Part shown: piece by piece, positions 39,173-53,074 of the stretch
Position numbering within the stretch: position 1 is the first letter of the stretch
Layout of the letters: the number at the start of each line of letters is the position of its first letter
Assembly (NCBI RefSeq): GCF_004770615.1
Contig: NZ_RQER01000001.1
Location: 62,001-126,000 of the forward strand
Reading direction: 5' to 3'
DNA: 64,000 nt
DNA from: Leptospira langatensis
Lineage (GTDB): Bacteria; Spirochaetota; Leptospiria; Leptospirales; Leptospiraceae
The notes under the pieces: generated by a model
The model's database searches: none
The model's input: only the letters and a program-made list of their open reading frames with translations
What the model was told of the DNA's origin: nothing
Position numbers and translations under genes: made by a program

Positions 39173-39345
39173 CTGGTATCGTAAATGCAAGGCGGCCCCC
39201 GCCCTTTAGTGGGTGGGGGGAGCGGCTTGTGGGCTCCTTCGGGTTCCCTTACCAGAAAATTCTAAATCTGGCAACTGTAATTTTAGAAGTTCCCACATTG
39301 TAGGAACTCTTCCCCGTTTCCCTTGGGAGTTCCTACAAAAAGATC
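39167..39345. repeat. Dispersed GC-rich intergenic repeat, copy E
   Basis: It opens with GTAGGAACT inside the last codons of the 424-aa gene. It goes on with GGCGGCCCCCGCCC and GGGTGGGGGGAGCGG, then ACCAGAAAATTC. It ends with AGTTCCCACA, TGTAGGAACT (39299-39308) and AGTTCCTACA (39328-39337). It takes up most of the 323-base gap before gltB, and the rest of the gap should hold the gltB promoter. Confidence 0.78.
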
Positions 39346-39495
39346 GTTTTCAAAGTAAGCACTCGTAAATTTACTGGTCTAAGAATCGGACACGCCGCAT
39401 AAAATTCAGCCAAATAGTTGTGGGTGGGGCTTTCCCGTCCGTGGACCAAGGCCCGCGGGATGTCCTGATTTCATTTCAACCCTAAAGAGGAACCT

Positions 39496-43989
<4,494 letters not shown>

Positions 43990-44019
43990 TAAAATATTCA
44001 GGAATTCTTAACAAAAGAA

Positions 44020-44070
44020 AGAGCAAGGTTTTTGTGTTCGGTGAAATCCGAGTGCAAAACGCCTTGCTCT
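44020..44070 (+). terminator. Terminator of gltB
   Basis: A long stem: AGAGCAAGG pairs with CCTTGCTCT, TTTTG with CAAAA and TTCGG with CCGAG, around a TGAAAT loop. CATTGTTTT follows. It lies 31 bases past the gltB stop. Confidence 0.8.
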
Positions 44071-44124
44071 CATTGTTTTAGGATGATAGACTGACATTAA
44101 CGCGAGTTCAACGAAGGATACGCA

Positions 44125-45732
44125 TTGTTACGATTGCATATAATTCTAGCGTTTGTGGCAACAGCCTTACTATTTGCCGTCGCGGATCGACAGCAAAGAA
44201 GGGATAGGGTAGAGGGAGACTTCTCCGATCTTTCTTCTTTTCTGAGCGTGATGGAAGGAGATACTCAGGGCCAGAGCCTCCCGCCTACTTTTAAATTCTC
44301 CTTTAACGATCTGAAGCTAAAGGCTCGTAATCTTTCCAAGCAAAGATATATCCCTCCTCGTGCTGCAACTACGGATTTCTTAAAAGGCCTTCCCTGGAAC
44401 CAATACAAGAATATCGTGTTTCGTCCTGAAAAATCCGTTTGGAAGAAGGAAGGAAATCCTTTCCAGCTCCAATTCCTTCATCCTGGACATCTGTATAATA
44501 CGAACGTTCGGGTCTTTGAAGTAAGAGGGGATTTTGCGAGAGAAGTGGCATATGATCCTTCTTCTTTCGATCTGTCAAAACTGAAGGGAGTGGGGGAATT
44601 GCCGCCTAATCTAGGTTACTCGGGATTTAAGATCCATTTCCCGATCAATACCCAGGAACATACGGATGAGTTTGCGGTCTTCCAGGGAGCCAGTTATTAT
44701 AGGATCATTTCAAAGAAGCAATGGTATGGTCTTTCTGCAAGAGGAATAGCGATCAATACCGGAATGCCATATCCGGAGGACTTTCCTAGCTTTCGGGAAT
44801 TCTATGTGGTCAAACCGGATAAGACGGATTCTTCTATAACCGTCTATGCATTGTTAGATGGTAGGACGGCGACTGGGGCCTATGAATTCCAGATCACCCC
44901 GGGTAAGGTTTCTGCAGTTCGGGTGAATGCGGAGGTTACTCTTAGATCCAAGGTTGATCGTTTGGGGATCGCTCCTTTGACGAGTATGTATTGGTATAGC
45001 GAGACCAGGGGAATTCCCAAAGGACAGGCCTATCCTGAATCTCATGATTCTGATGGATTACTTGTGCATACCGGACGAGGGGAATGGGTCTGGAGACCTT
45101 TGGATAATCCTAGGAGAAGCACTACATATTCTTTTCCGGATGAGAATCCGAGAGGATTCGGGCTGATCCAAAGGGATAGGGAATTCCAAAATTACCAGGA
45201 TAGCGAGATGCGATACCAACTTCGTCCGAGCGCTTGGGTGGAGCCTGAGACTGCTTTCGGCAAGGGGAACGTGCAGCTTCTTGAGAACCCTACCTTTCGG
45301 GATTCGGATGATAATATGGGAGCCTATTGGATGCCGGATCCTATTCCGCAACCTGGAACTCCATTCGATTTTTCTTATACAGTTCGCTGGCCGGATGTGG
45401 ATCCTTTGCCTGATTCTTTGGCAAAAGTGGTGGCCACAAGGATCGGAGACTCTCAGGCGGATCCGGAATTAAAGACTTTCTATGTGGATTTTAAGAATTC
45501 TACTTTGAGTTCCCTGGACCCGTTTGCTTATATCCAGGCTCGGATCGATACCGGAGAGAATGCGGAGCTTGCGGAGTATTCCGTGCAAAAGATAGAAGAG
45601 ACCGGGGTATGGAGACTTACCTTCGGTGTCTATCCTAAGAACAAATTTAGGCCCTGTGATCTAAAGGCGGCGCTCAGCAGAAACCAAGAAGTCATTTCAG
45701 AAACTTGGAATTTTACCCTTGAGCCGAACTAA
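44125..45732 (+). CDS. opgG: Periplasmic glucan biosynthesis protein OpgG
   Basis: Needed for making osmoregulated periplasmic glucans, acting on the beta-glucan backbone in the periplasm. The 535-aa protein has a TTG start (AAGGA 7 bases before) and a hydrophobic export segment. The family body has PWNQYKNIVFRPEKSVWK, YSGFKIHFPIN, FQGASYYRII and GQWYGLSARGIA-like QWYGLSARGIAI. Later motifs are TSMYWYSETRG and ENPRGFGLIQRDREFQNYQD. The gene overlaps the next one by 14 bases, and opgH follows that. Leptospira is an unusual but plausible host for this pathway. Confidence 0.93.
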   Translation: MLRLHIILAFVATALLFAVADRQQRRDRVEGDFSDLSSFLSVMEGDTQGQSLPPTFKFSFNDLKLKARNLSKQRYIPPRAATTDFLKGLPWNQYKNIVFRPEKSVWKKEGNPFQLQFLHPGHLYNTNVRVFEVRGDFAREVAYDPSSFDLSKLKGVGELPPNLGYSGFKIHFPINTQEHTDEFAVFQGASYYRIISKKQWYGLSARGIAINTGMPYPEDFPSFREFYVVKPDKTDSSITVYALLDGRTATGAYEFQITPGKVSAVRVNAEVTLRSKVDRLGIAPLTSMYWYSETRGIPKGQAYPESHDSDGLLVHTGRGEWVWRPLDNPRRSTTYSFPDENPRGFGLIQRDREFQNYQDSEMRYQLRPSAWVEPETAFGKGNVQLLENPTFRDSDDNMGAYWMPDPIPQPGTPFDFSYTVRWPDVDPLPDSLAKVVATRIGDSQADPELKTFYVDFKNSTLSSLDPFAYIQARIDTGENAELAEYSVQKIEETGVWRLTFGVYPKNKFRPCDLKAALSRNQEVISETWNFTLEPN

Positions 45733-46129
45733 GAAGAAAAGCGATCAGGCGAGTTCTGTAGGAGTTCCCACATACAAACAAGGCTCCAGAGAATGGGATC
45801 GTTTGGAACTGTATCTGAGAGGAATGGGGTTAGAGGACAGTCTGGAGATCCGGGACATTCTCATAAACGTATTCGAAAAATATAAAGTAGAAGGCGTCTC
45901 TCTTTTTGAAACATTCGAGCAGGAGATCTCCTTAAAGTTAAATCGGGATCTGGAAACTAGTCTTCCCGCAATGGAACCCGGTTCTATGGTGCCGAGACCA
46001 ATTGACTTTGGGCCTTTGGCCGATCTTGCTTCTCCTTCTGCGGAAAAGCCTGAACCTGTAGCCTTAGTGCTGACTGCATTGTTTTGGGCCGCTGTCTATA
46101 TCTCTCTCGCTTTCTGGTATTTCTCATGA
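45719..46129 (+). CDS. Small membrane-anchored protein between opgG and opgH
   Basis: A 136-aa protein not part of the classic two-gene opgGH operon. It starts at TTG 45719, inside the end of opgG, and its stop overlaps the opgH ATG (ATGA at 46126). The body is helical and acidic (WDRLELYLRGMGLEDSLEIR). A C-terminal membrane helix, ALVLTALFWAAVYISLAFW, ends the protein. The double overlap suggests coupled translation, so it is likely an accessory of glucan synthesis or export. Residues 13-18 (VGVPTY) are encoded by the dispersed 16-base near-palindrome. Confidence 0.72.
   Translation: MSRTKKKSDQASSVGVPTYKQGSREWDRLELYLRGMGLEDSLEIRDILINVFEKYKVEGVSLFETFEQEISLKLNRDLETSLPAMEPGSMVPRPIDFGPLADLASPSAEKPEPVALVLTALFWAAVYISLAFWYFS
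45757..45772. repeat. 16-base near-palindrome inside a coding region
   Basis: TGTAGGAGTTCCCACA within the 136-aa gene, encoding VGVPT. It is the same element as the ends of the GC-rich repeats. Confidence 0.65.
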
Positions 46130-48306
46130 GTTCGGAAAGTTTCTCTTCTTCTCTTCCCGCTCCGGAAGCGATCTTAAAAGAAGCTTTCGATTCCAGGAAA
46201 TTCACATATAGAAGATTGGGCTTTGTCGGAGTACTCGGCCTACTTTCGCTCTTCGGAGTTTATTTAGAATATCGTTTTTTACAGATCAATGGGATTTCTC
46301 CTTTGGAATGGGCGACCCTTCTTCTATTCTGTATGCTCTTTCCTTTATTGGCATTCGGAGCGACCACCGCGATCTTCGGAGCTATGCAAAGAGTGAGAGG
46401 TGGAGATCCCACAAGGATCTCGGGACTCATCGCCGATCAAAAGACGGACCCGAAAGATCTTCCTCCGACTGCTGTAGTCATTCCGATTCATTGCGAAGAT
46501 GTCGCCAGGGTCACAGCAGGATTAGAATCCATGATGAAGTCCGCAGGATTGGTGGGCTTAGGGAAAAACCTAGACTTCTTCTTGCTATCCGATACGACGG
46601 ACCCGGATGTTTGGCTCCAAGAAGAGAAGGCATTCTCCAAACTGTCACGAAAACCGGAGACCAAGGGAAGAGTATATTATAGAAAACGCAGGATCAATCT
46701 GAACAAGAAGTCCGGGAACATAGCGGACTTTTGCAGAAGGTGGGGAAGACGTTATCGATACATGATCGTATTGGATGCGGACAGTCTACTTACCGGAGAA
46801 TGTATGCTGAATTTGGTGCGCTTGATGGAAGCGGTGCCTAACGCAGGAATTATCCAAACCGTTCCAAAGATCATCCGAGGTAGAAGCTTATTCCAAAGGT
46901 TGGCTCAATTCGGCACATGGCTCGGAAATCCTATCTTCGGAGCAGGATCGTATTATTGGCAGGTATTCTCCGGACCTTTTTGGGGCCATAATGCGATCGT
47001 CCGATTAAAACCGTTTATGGAACATTGCGGACTCCCTGGATTGCCTGGAGAAGGAGCTATCGGGGGAAAGATCCTTTCTCATGATACTGTTGAGGCCGCA
47101 TTGATTAGAAAAGCTGGATATACCGTATGGTTCGCATATGATCTAGAAGGCTCGTACGAAGAATGTCCTCCGAACGTCTTGGAAAGTCTGCAGAGGGACA
47201 ATCGTTGGTGCCAAGGAAATCTTCAACATTTCTGGTTCTTATTCGTGGGAGGCTTGAGGATCTCGAGCAGGATCCATATTTTACTCGGGATACTGTCTTA
47301 CGCAAGCTCCCTTCTCTGGGCCTTGATGTTGATCGCTACCAGCTTTACGGTTATGGCGGATACGGATTATTATCGTTTGGCTTCCGTTCCGGAGGAATGG
47401 GTAAAATTCCAGGAGAGTCTCTATCTTCCGGTCTTTTATGGTTTGCAAGCTTATACGATACTGATCCTATTCATGCCGAGAATATTATCTTTTATTGATG
47501 GACTATTTTTTAGGAGAAGGGAGAGCGGGATCGGTGTCTTTTCTTTTATTCTTTCCTTCTTCGTGGAATTTATCCAGTCCGTGATCTTGGCTCCGGCGTA
47601 TATGGTCCAATACACTCGTTTTCTGTGGATGACATTTTTGAATCGCAAGATCGAATGGGGACCTCAGAACCGGGACCCGGCTAGAGGAATGGATAAAATG
47701 GCCGCTGCCAGGGTACTTCTTCCCCAGGCTTTTTATGGGATCGGGATCTCCGTTTGGCTATTCGTATATTATCCGATCTTATTCTATTGGCTTCTTCCGA
47801 TCACCGGAGGATGGCTTTTGTCCTATTTTTGGTCCGTCTGGACTTCTTCTCCTTCTCAAGGAGAAGTATGGAAGAAGAAGGGACTTCTCTTAACACCGGA
47901 AGAAACGAAAGATAACCCGATCCTTTCAGACACGGAGAAACTGGAAAAAGAATATTCAAATTTTCTAAAGGGAATGGAAGCGGGCAGTGGGGTCTTTCTC
48001 TCCGTTGCAGATCCGATGCTATTCCGATTCCATACATCCCGCTTAAGAACTCGCAAGCGGGAATCTGTAGCGAGGCAAAAGTATATGGACGGCTTGGCCC
48101 TTTCTTGGAAAGAAGAAGGGCCCGATTCGCTCAATAGAAAGGAACTGAGTCGTCTTCTTTGGGATAAACGAACTCTTACCGATTTGCATCGCTGGTTTTG
48201 GGAAGCGGATCTAACGCAGGCCCATTTTTGGTGGAAAGAACGATTCCTGGAATACCAGACTCGATTGAGGACGGAACAGATCGAGTCGTGGTTTCAAGGA
48301 AAATAA
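46126..48306 (+). CDS. opgH: Glucan biosynthesis glucosyltransferase OpgH
   Basis: A membrane glucosyltransferase that elongates the backbone of periplasmic glucans from UDP-glucose. It is 726 aa from the ATG that overlaps the previous stop as ATGA; a longer frame from 46084 is less likely. It has membrane helices before and after a GT2 domain. The GT2 motifs are TAVVIPIHCEDVARV, MIVLDADSLLTG (the DxD-type aspartates), GHNAIVRLKPF, HDTVEAALIRKAG and the QxxRW-like RDNRWCQGN. The C-terminal tail is rich in charged residues. Confidence 0.93.
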   Translation: MSSESFSSSLPAPEAILKEAFDSRKFTYRRLGFVGVLGLLSLFGVYLEYRFLQINGISPLEWATLLLFCMLFPLLAFGATTAIFGAMQRVRGGDPTRISGLIADQKTDPKDLPPTAVVIPIHCEDVARVTAGLESMMKSAGLVGLGKNLDFFLLSDTTDPDVWLQEEKAFSKLSRKPETKGRVYYRKRRINLNKKSGNIADFCRRWGRRYRYMIVLDADSLLTGECMLNLVRLMEAVPNAGIIQTVPKIIRGRSLFQRLAQFGTWLGNPIFGAGSYYWQVFSGPFWGHNAIVRLKPFMEHCGLPGLPGEGAIGGKILSHDTVEAALIRKAGYTVWFAYDLEGSYEECPPNVLESLQRDNRWCQGNLQHFWFLFVGGLRISSRIHILLGILSYASSLLWALMLIATSFTVMADTDYYRLASVPEEWVKFQESLYLPVFYGLQAYTILILFMPRILSFIDGLFFRRRESGIGVFSFILSFFVEFIQSVILAPAYMVQYTRFLWMTFLNRKIEWGPQNRDPARGMDKMAAARVLLPQAFYGIGISVWLFVYYPILFYWLLPITGGWLLSYFWSVWTSSPSQGEVWKKKGLLLTPEETKDNPILSDTEKLEKEYSNFLKGMEAGSGVFLSVADPMLFRFHTSRLRTRKRESVARQKYMDGLALSWKEEGPDSLNRKELSRLLWDKRTLTDLHRWFWEADLTQAHFWWKERFLEYQTRLRTEQIESWFQGK

Positions 48307-48516
48307 AAACAGTTCCCACATTGTTGTTTTGCTCTTGCAGAGATAAGAGTTTCGTGATATAGGGACCGCGAGGCTTTCCCACTGGCGACCCACCTCCCCA
48401 CCCGAGGAGGGTGGGGGCCAAGCTTTTCGATAGGACATAAATTTTGCTTCACTTCGTTCGGCAACCCTACGGGAATCTCGCTTCCTACGGGGCACTCGAT
48501 TGGGTGGGGGCCGCCT
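48305..48516. repeat. Dispersed GC-rich intergenic repeat, copy F
   Basis: It fills the gap between the convergent opgH and cfa genes. It carries AGTTCCCACA (48311-48320), CCTCCCCACCC, GAGGGTGGGGGCC, TTTTGCTTCACTTCGTTC and CTCGATTGGGTGGGGGCCGC. It stops 6 bases before the cfa stop codon. Confidence 0.78.
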
Positions 48517-48521
48517 TCGTT

Positions 48522-49640
48522 CTACCGAACTGCCTGATATACTTCCTCCCTGGCGCCCTTGGAAAATACGAACTGCCAGAGTTGGATCCGGCGGGATCGA
48601 AATGCACCGGCACAACTCAGAAGATAGAATCTCCACATTCTGTAGAATCTTTCTCCGTACTTCTTCTGGATCTTGGCCCAATTCTTTTCAAAATTATTGT
48701 ACCAAGCCATCAGGGTCTTATCGTAGTCGGGACCGAAATTGTGAAGATCTTCCAATACGAATAGATTCTCTCCAGCTTTCGTGATCTGGGCCGCAGAAGG
48801 AAGATGGGAATTCGGGAAAATATACTTAGAGATCCATGGATCGCATACCTTGTCCGAAGTATTCGAACCTATTGTATGAAGAAGGACTAGTCCCTTATCT
48901 CTCAAAGATCGAAAGATAGTCTCCATATATATTTTGTAATTCTTATATCCGACATGTTCCATTTGACCGACGGATACCACTGCGTCAAATTTCTCGTTTA
49001 CGTCCCGATAATCCTTGAACTGATAATCGATCTTGAGCCCTTTCGATTTTTCGGAAGCCAATTGCAATTGCTCTTTGGAAACGCTGATCCCAGTCACTTC
49101 TGTGCCATAATGTTTTGCAGCGTGTCTCGCTAAACCTCCCCAGCCGCATCCTATATCTAGGATCCTCATTCCTGGCTGTAGTTCTAACTTCCTACAGATC
49201 AGATCCATCTTATCTTCTTGCGCTTGGTCCAGGCTTTTTGCGTTTTTCCAATATGCACAGGAGTAGACCATTTCCTTATCCAGCATCAGCTCAAAGAGAT
49301 CGTTACCTAGATCGTAATGTCTTTCACCGATTACGAAAGCTCTGCTTTTAGATTGTTGATTGATCGCAATTGCTTGTAAGTAGAGAAAAATATTCCCCCA
49401 AGCTTTTGCGGCTTTCTCGATTCCATTGTTAAACAATCGATAAACGGTCTCGTCGAAACGTTCACATTCGAACCAACCGTTCATATAGGCCTCCCCTAAG
49501 CCGAGAGAGCCGTCGCTTAAGATCTTTCCAAAGAGTCTATCGTCCTTAACATGAATGTCCCATTCGGAGTTTCCTTCGAATTGTATCCCTGCTTTTTCAA
49601 ATAGCTCTTCTACTTTACCACGTACTTTATCCTTCCACAT
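48522..49640 (-). CDS. cfa: Cyclopropane-fatty-acyl-phospholipid synthase
   Basis: A SAM-dependent enzyme that adds a methylene bridge across cis double bonds of membrane phospholipid acyl chains. It is 372 aa from the ATG at 49640. An ATG four codons upstream is part of ATGGAGGG, which serves as the ribosome-binding site for the inner start. Motifs are GEAYMNGWFECERFDE, HYDLGNDLFELMLDKEM, YSCAYW, the SAM loop ILDIGCGWGGLARHAA and VGQMEHVG. The last codons lie close to repeat copy F. A desaturase in this window could supply the double bonds. Confidence 0.95.
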   Translation of the reverse strand: MWKDKVRGKVEELFEKAGIQFEGNSEWDIHVKDDRLFGKILSDGSLGLGEAYMNGWFECERFDETVYRLFNNGIEKAAKAWGNIFLYLQAIAINQQSKSRAFVIGERHYDLGNDLFELMLDKEMVYSCAYWKNAKSLDQAQEDKMDLICRKLELQPGMRILDIGCGWGGLARHAAKHYGTEVTGISVSKEQLQLASEKSKGLKIDYQFKDYRDVNEKFDAVVSVGQMEHVGYKNYKIYMETIFRSLRDKGLVLLHTIGSNTSDKVCDPWISKYIFPNSHLPSAAQITKAGENLFVLEDLHNFGPDYDKTLMAWYNNFEKNWAKIQKKYGERFYRMWRFYLLSCAGAFRSRRIQLWQFVFSKGAREEVYQAVR

Positions 49641-49837
49641 GATTCCCTCCATTTGTCGAGAGTCTTCGGTGAAGTAAAATACACGGTTTTTAAAAGGATG
49701 AAAAGTAAAAAAGAGATTATCGCAGAATTAGACTCAGTTCCAGTTTATAAACAACAGTTTAGCGTTAGTCGGAAATGACATACATTCTGTCAGGATAATT
49801 AATAAAGTAGATTTGTAATTTAAATGTATCTTGTCGT

Positions 49838-50947
49838 TTAAGATATGAGCTCTTCTATGAAATTTAATATGTCATAGATCGCGTTCTTTTCGAATCTAGG
49901 GTCCGGCTTGGGTTGATTCTCGATCGCTTTACGAGAAGAAGGATCCCAGTGGAAAGAATAGATATTGTTATGCGAAATGTAGGCCGAATTGAATTTGGAT
50001 CCTAACTCTTTCACTAAATAAGGATACTCAGGGAAATCACCTCTATCCGTATACAAAACGGGTGTGCCGGCAAAGTAAGCTTCGCTTAAGATCCCATAGC
50101 CCGGTTTCGTTAATACGAAATCGCAGGCACGGAGAAGATCGGGATAATGGCATTTGGGAATGGAGACTAGTCCCAAATGATTTTCCCCTTTCCATTCGAC
50201 CCCTCCTACTACGATCCGTTTTTTAGATGGATCCCAATTTTTCCAATCGAATTGGGTCGGATCGATCCCATAGGCACCGAAAGAGAATAAGTAGTATTGA
50301 ATTCCTTCTTCGAAGCCGTAATATCTACGAGCGGATTCTTTGTCCAGATTCGGCTTACGACCGAGCAATCCTATCTCTCTTGTATTCCGGATAGAAGTGA
50401 TAGGACAAGAGAGTGGAAGCACGAGTCCCAGATCACAGTTTTCATATTCTTCTTTCAATTCTTGGGAGAAGGATCGGAATATCGGATCCTCATATTTCGA
50501 GTAAATAAAGTCCCAGGTGAAATTTCCCAAAAACAAAGATGGAATATGCAAAGAAGATGATAAACAAAACGGAAGAGAAGAAGAATCAGACCAGATCAAA
50601 TCCGGAGTCTCGGCTCGGAGACTCTTCGTTTGCTTGTCTAAAAAAGATTCCTTGTTCTTTCGAAAGATCTCGATCTCCGATTTGGTAGCTTCCAGATCCA
50701 TTCCGAGCGAATCTCTTTGGATGATCCCCACGTCGGGTTTCTCGGATTCAAAGCTGAATCTGTCTTTTACTCTTCCCCAGAGTCCTTTATCGTCCAGAGA
50801 TCTTGCAAATTCTTCTCCTCTCGGAGAGATGATCCGGACAGACCAATCCGGTCTGAGTAAAAGTATATTACTGAGTGCCTCTAAGGATCGGCTGATATGG
50901 CCGAACCCATGTCCACTAATATATGCCGAAATCTTGATGTTACTCAT
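49838..50947 (-). CDS. MurG-like glycosyltransferase family protein
   Basis: This 369-aa GT-B-fold protein has an N-terminal GHGFGHISRSLEALSNIL (residues 12-29) like the first half of MurG and of arabinokinase-type proteins. Its C-terminal nucleotide-sugar site reads RIVVGGVEWKG and CDFVLTKPGYGILSEAYFAGTPV. It carries no membrane segment and is probably peripheral. Donor and acceptor cannot be read from sequence. It lies alone between cfa (184 bases away) and the SDR gene. Confidence 0.78.
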   Translation of the reverse strand: MSNIKISAYISGHGFGHISRSLEALSNILLLRPDWSVRIISPRGEEFARSLDDKGLWGRVKDRFSFESEKPDVGIIQRDSLGMDLEATKSEIEIFRKNKESFLDKQTKSLRAETPDLIWSDSSSLPFCLSSSLHIPSLFLGNFTWDFIYSKYEDPIFRSFSQELKEEYENCDLGLVLPLSCPITSIRNTREIGLLGRKPNLDKESARRYYGFEEGIQYYLFSFGAYGIDPTQFDWKNWDPSKKRIVVGGVEWKGENHLGLVSIPKCHYPDLLRACDFVLTKPGYGILSEAYFAGTPVLYTDRGDFPEYPYLVKELGSKFNSAYISHNNIYSFHWDPSSRKAIENQPKPDPRFEKNAIYDILNFIEELIS

Positions 50948-51044
50948 CTATCCAAGGTTGTGCCAGTTAGGAAAGATTCAACTCGGAAAGAAAGCAGGGC
51001 GCGAATCATAAAAGATCGCGCTTTTCTATTTCATGCTTCACAGT

Positions 51045-52103
51045 TTAACTTTTGACGTTACTATGTTCTGCTAACCAGATCTGTGAATCTATCGAAAACT
51101 TTGGTTTCGCCGGACGTGAAATTCCTAAACCTGCCTCATATCGAGAGAACGGAAGAGGTACGAACGGTGTAATTGCAAACTGAAATATTTCCTTTAAGTA
51201 GTTGAGTGGGGATCGATTGAAACGAGGAAGGGCAGCGTATCGTCGGGCCACCATCTCGAATGTTTCGGGGTCACGACCTGTTACCCGTCGAACGTGATCC
51301 GTAGGGGCTCCCACTTGGAAAGCTCCTCGACGAGCATCCTCGATATAATTCTTCATAACACTTACGACAGAAATGGGATTACCCTCGAGGCGCGCTGCTT
51401 TTAGGAAGATCTCCGGAGGGGTTGGAGCCAACTTCACTTTGCGTCCAAGAAACCTACTGAGTGTTGCCGCCATATCTTGCCCGGACAATAGTTCTGGACC
51501 TGTTGGTCTGTATATTTGTCCAGCATGCCGACTCGGATCCATTAGAGCAGCGGCTGCAACTCGGCCGATATCATCAACGGAAGGAGGGGCATTCAAGCCT
51601 TTGCCAAACGGCCAGGGAAATATGCCGAAGTAGACGGCCGGGGCGAGTGCAGATAGATATGGTATATCCGCAAAGAAGCCTGGATTCACGATCGTTAGTC
51701 CAATCTCGGGGATCATTCTAAAAATCCGATCAATCAACCAGTGGTGACGAGTGGAAAGCGAAGGATGAGTCGGACTAGAAAGCCATTGTGTCATAAGCAC
51801 TATATGTTCAAGACGAGCCTCTTTCGCGGCTGTCGCAAACACTGTAGCTCCCTGAAGCATTGCTGGATCGACCGGGGGCAAATAATAAGCGCGCTGCACA
51901 CCTTGAAGAGCCGCCGCAACAGCCTCTGGATCACACATATCTGCTACTGCAATCTCAACTCCCTGAGCTCGAAGTAGGCGAGTTCGTGTATCCTCCGTCC
52001 GTACCATTGCTCGCACCGGATACCCTGCGTCTTGTAGTTCTTTAAGGACGATGGCTCCAGTCCTACCTGTCGCGCCCGTTACTAAAATTTTTGGTTTACC
52101 CAT
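51045..52103 (-). CDS. NmrA-like NAD(P)-binding protein (SDR)
   Basis: This 352-aa atypical short-chain dehydrogenase has the cofactor loop LVTGATGRTGAIVLKELQ (residues 6-23) and an Arg-bearing second loop (VRAMVRTEDTR) that suggests NADPH. The rest resembles NmrA or quinone-oxidoreductase-2 types without a classical Tyr-x-x-x-Lys. Its base use is richer in GC than the neighbours, a sign of recent transfer. It follows the 108-aa gene by 28 bases and probably shares the operator promoter at 52500-52537. Confidence 0.82.
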   Translation of the reverse strand: MGKPKILVTGATGRTGAIVLKELQDAGYPVRAMVRTEDTRTRLLRAQGVEIAVADMCDPEAVAAALQGVQRAYYLPPVDPAMLQGATVFATAAKEARLEHIVLMTQWLSSPTHPSLSTRHHWLIDRIFRMIPEIGLTIVNPGFFADIPYLSALAPAVYFGIFPWPFGKGLNAPPSVDDIGRVAAAALMDPSRHAGQIYRPTGPELLSGQDMAATLSRFLGRKVKLAPTPPEIFLKAARLEGNPISVVSVMKNYIEDARRGAFQVGAPTDHVRRVTGRDPETFEMVARRYAALPRFNRSPLNYLKEIFQFAITPFVPLPFSRYEAGLGISRPAKPKFSIDSQIWLAEHSNVKS

Positions 52104-52131
52104 ATTGACTTCCTTTACTTATTCTTAATAT

Positions 52132-52458
52132 TTATTCAGGCCGTTTATCGCCCAATAAGAGCCCGAGCGGCAATAGAGGGCCGATCGGAATGAATTGTTC
52201 TTCGACGAGACTTTCCTTTGAAAATGGTAAATCCTCAATGATGTCTCTCGCCTCCTCAACATCTTTGCAGTTCAATATGAAAATGACTCCGCTTCCATCA
52301 GCCTGCATAAACCACTGCTGAATCTTGCCTTCCATATATAACGCAACGGTCGCGCGAATTTCTTCGGGCATTACTTTCATAATTTGATCTGCCTTAATAC
52401 TCGGTTTTCTGGAAAGTATAGTAAGAATCCCGGTTGTTTTGGGTAATTTAATGTTCAC
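52132..52458 (-). CDS. Small dimeric alpha/beta-barrel-like protein
   Basis: A 108-aa protein with two beta-alpha-beta units (VALYMEGKIQQWFMQADGSGVIFIL, split here as ALYMEGKIQQW and GVIFILNCKDVEEARDIIED), resembling muconolactone isomerase and YciI-like ferredoxin folds. Such small proteins often act as isomerases or ligand carriers. It sits 91 bases downstream of the YciI-type gene and has its own palindrome-bearing promoter at 52500-52537. Confidence 0.65.
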   Translation of the reverse strand: MNIKLPKTTGILTILSRKPSIKADQIMKVMPEEIRATVALYMEGKIQQWFMQADGSGVIFILNCKDVEEARDIIEDLPFSKESLVEEQFIPIGPLLPLGLLLGDKRPE

Positions 52459-52499
52459 AAATTATCTCCTTGGTTTTATTTCTACTTACTACGTTATGG

Positions 52500-52537
52500 A
52501 TCTTTTATAGGATTATAATTATAATCCTATAAAAGAT
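52500..52537 (-). promoter_or_regulatory. Perfect 38-bp palindromic operator
   Basis: A perfect 38-base inverted repeat with core GGATTATAATTATAATCC (52510-52527) and flanks CTTTTATA. It contains TATAAT on both strands and ends 42 bases before the start of the 108-aa gene. It matches two other sites in this cluster (52885-52902, 53078-53095), so it is probably the binding site of the TetR at 53104-53682. Confidence 0.7.
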
Positions 52538-52549
52538 AAAAAATACTGA

Positions 52550-52864
52550 TTAAATGGTTTTTTCAAATGAATGGCTGAGCCAGTCCTTTAGGAAAACTTG
52601 ATACTTAGCCGGGACGAACTCCTTATAATTATACTTCACGCAATTTTGTTTGAGGAAAGGATCATCCTTCATCATGTCCAGCAATTCTTCTTGAGAAGAG
52701 GACTTAGCGATGATCATTCCTCCGATCCTTGGAACTTTCGGACCGGATAAAAGCAATACGCCTATATCATACTGGACTTGCAGGAATTCCCTATGGGCAG
52801 GCGTGACCTCATCTATTTTTTCGATTGGGGCGACGTATTCTATTTCGATCAGGAAAAATTTCAT
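52550..52864 (-). CDS. YciI family protein
   Basis: This 104-aa YCII-type protein has the start FFLIEIEYVAPIEKID, the HREFLQVQYDIGVLLLSGP pattern (residues about 24-42) with a histidine typical of the family, and GGMIIAKSSSQEELLDMMKDDPF. Members have a ferredoxin-like fold and are thought to bind small molecules; activity is known for few. The start is 21 bases from the operator at 52885-52902. It is part of the TetR/SDR module. Confidence 0.85.
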   Translation of the reverse strand: MKFFLIEIEYVAPIEKIDEVTPAHREFLQVQYDIGVLLLSGPKVPRIGGMIIAKSSSQEELLDMMKDDPFLKQNCVKYNYKEFVPAKYQVFLKDWLSHSFEKTI

Positions 52865-52884
52865 AGGTTTTTACTTCCTTTATT

Positions 52885-52902
52885 AGATTATAATCGTAAT
52901 CC
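52885..52902 (-). promoter_or_regulatory. Putative TetR operator before the YciI gene
   Basis: AGATTATAATCGTAATCC, three changes from GGATTATAATTATAATCC. On the minus strand it contains TATAAT, and TTAATC lies 17 bases upstream, so it overlaps a likely promoter. Confidence 0.6.
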
Positions 52903-53074
52903 TATAATCGATTAAAAAAGATATTAGAATGGATCAAGATCCTGTTCAAATATCGCAAATCTACAAACGCTACCTCTGGTTAAGTAGCTATCGTTTTGGA
53001 TAGGCTGGTTTATTATTTTCATCGAACTTTTCTTGTTTCAACCCGCTTTTTCTTAATCTCATGAACCGTTATTT

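Noticed and set aside
46084..46125. Longer start for opgH
   Set aside because: The ATG at 46126 gives the ATGA overlap with the previous stop, and the extra 14 residues are out of character.
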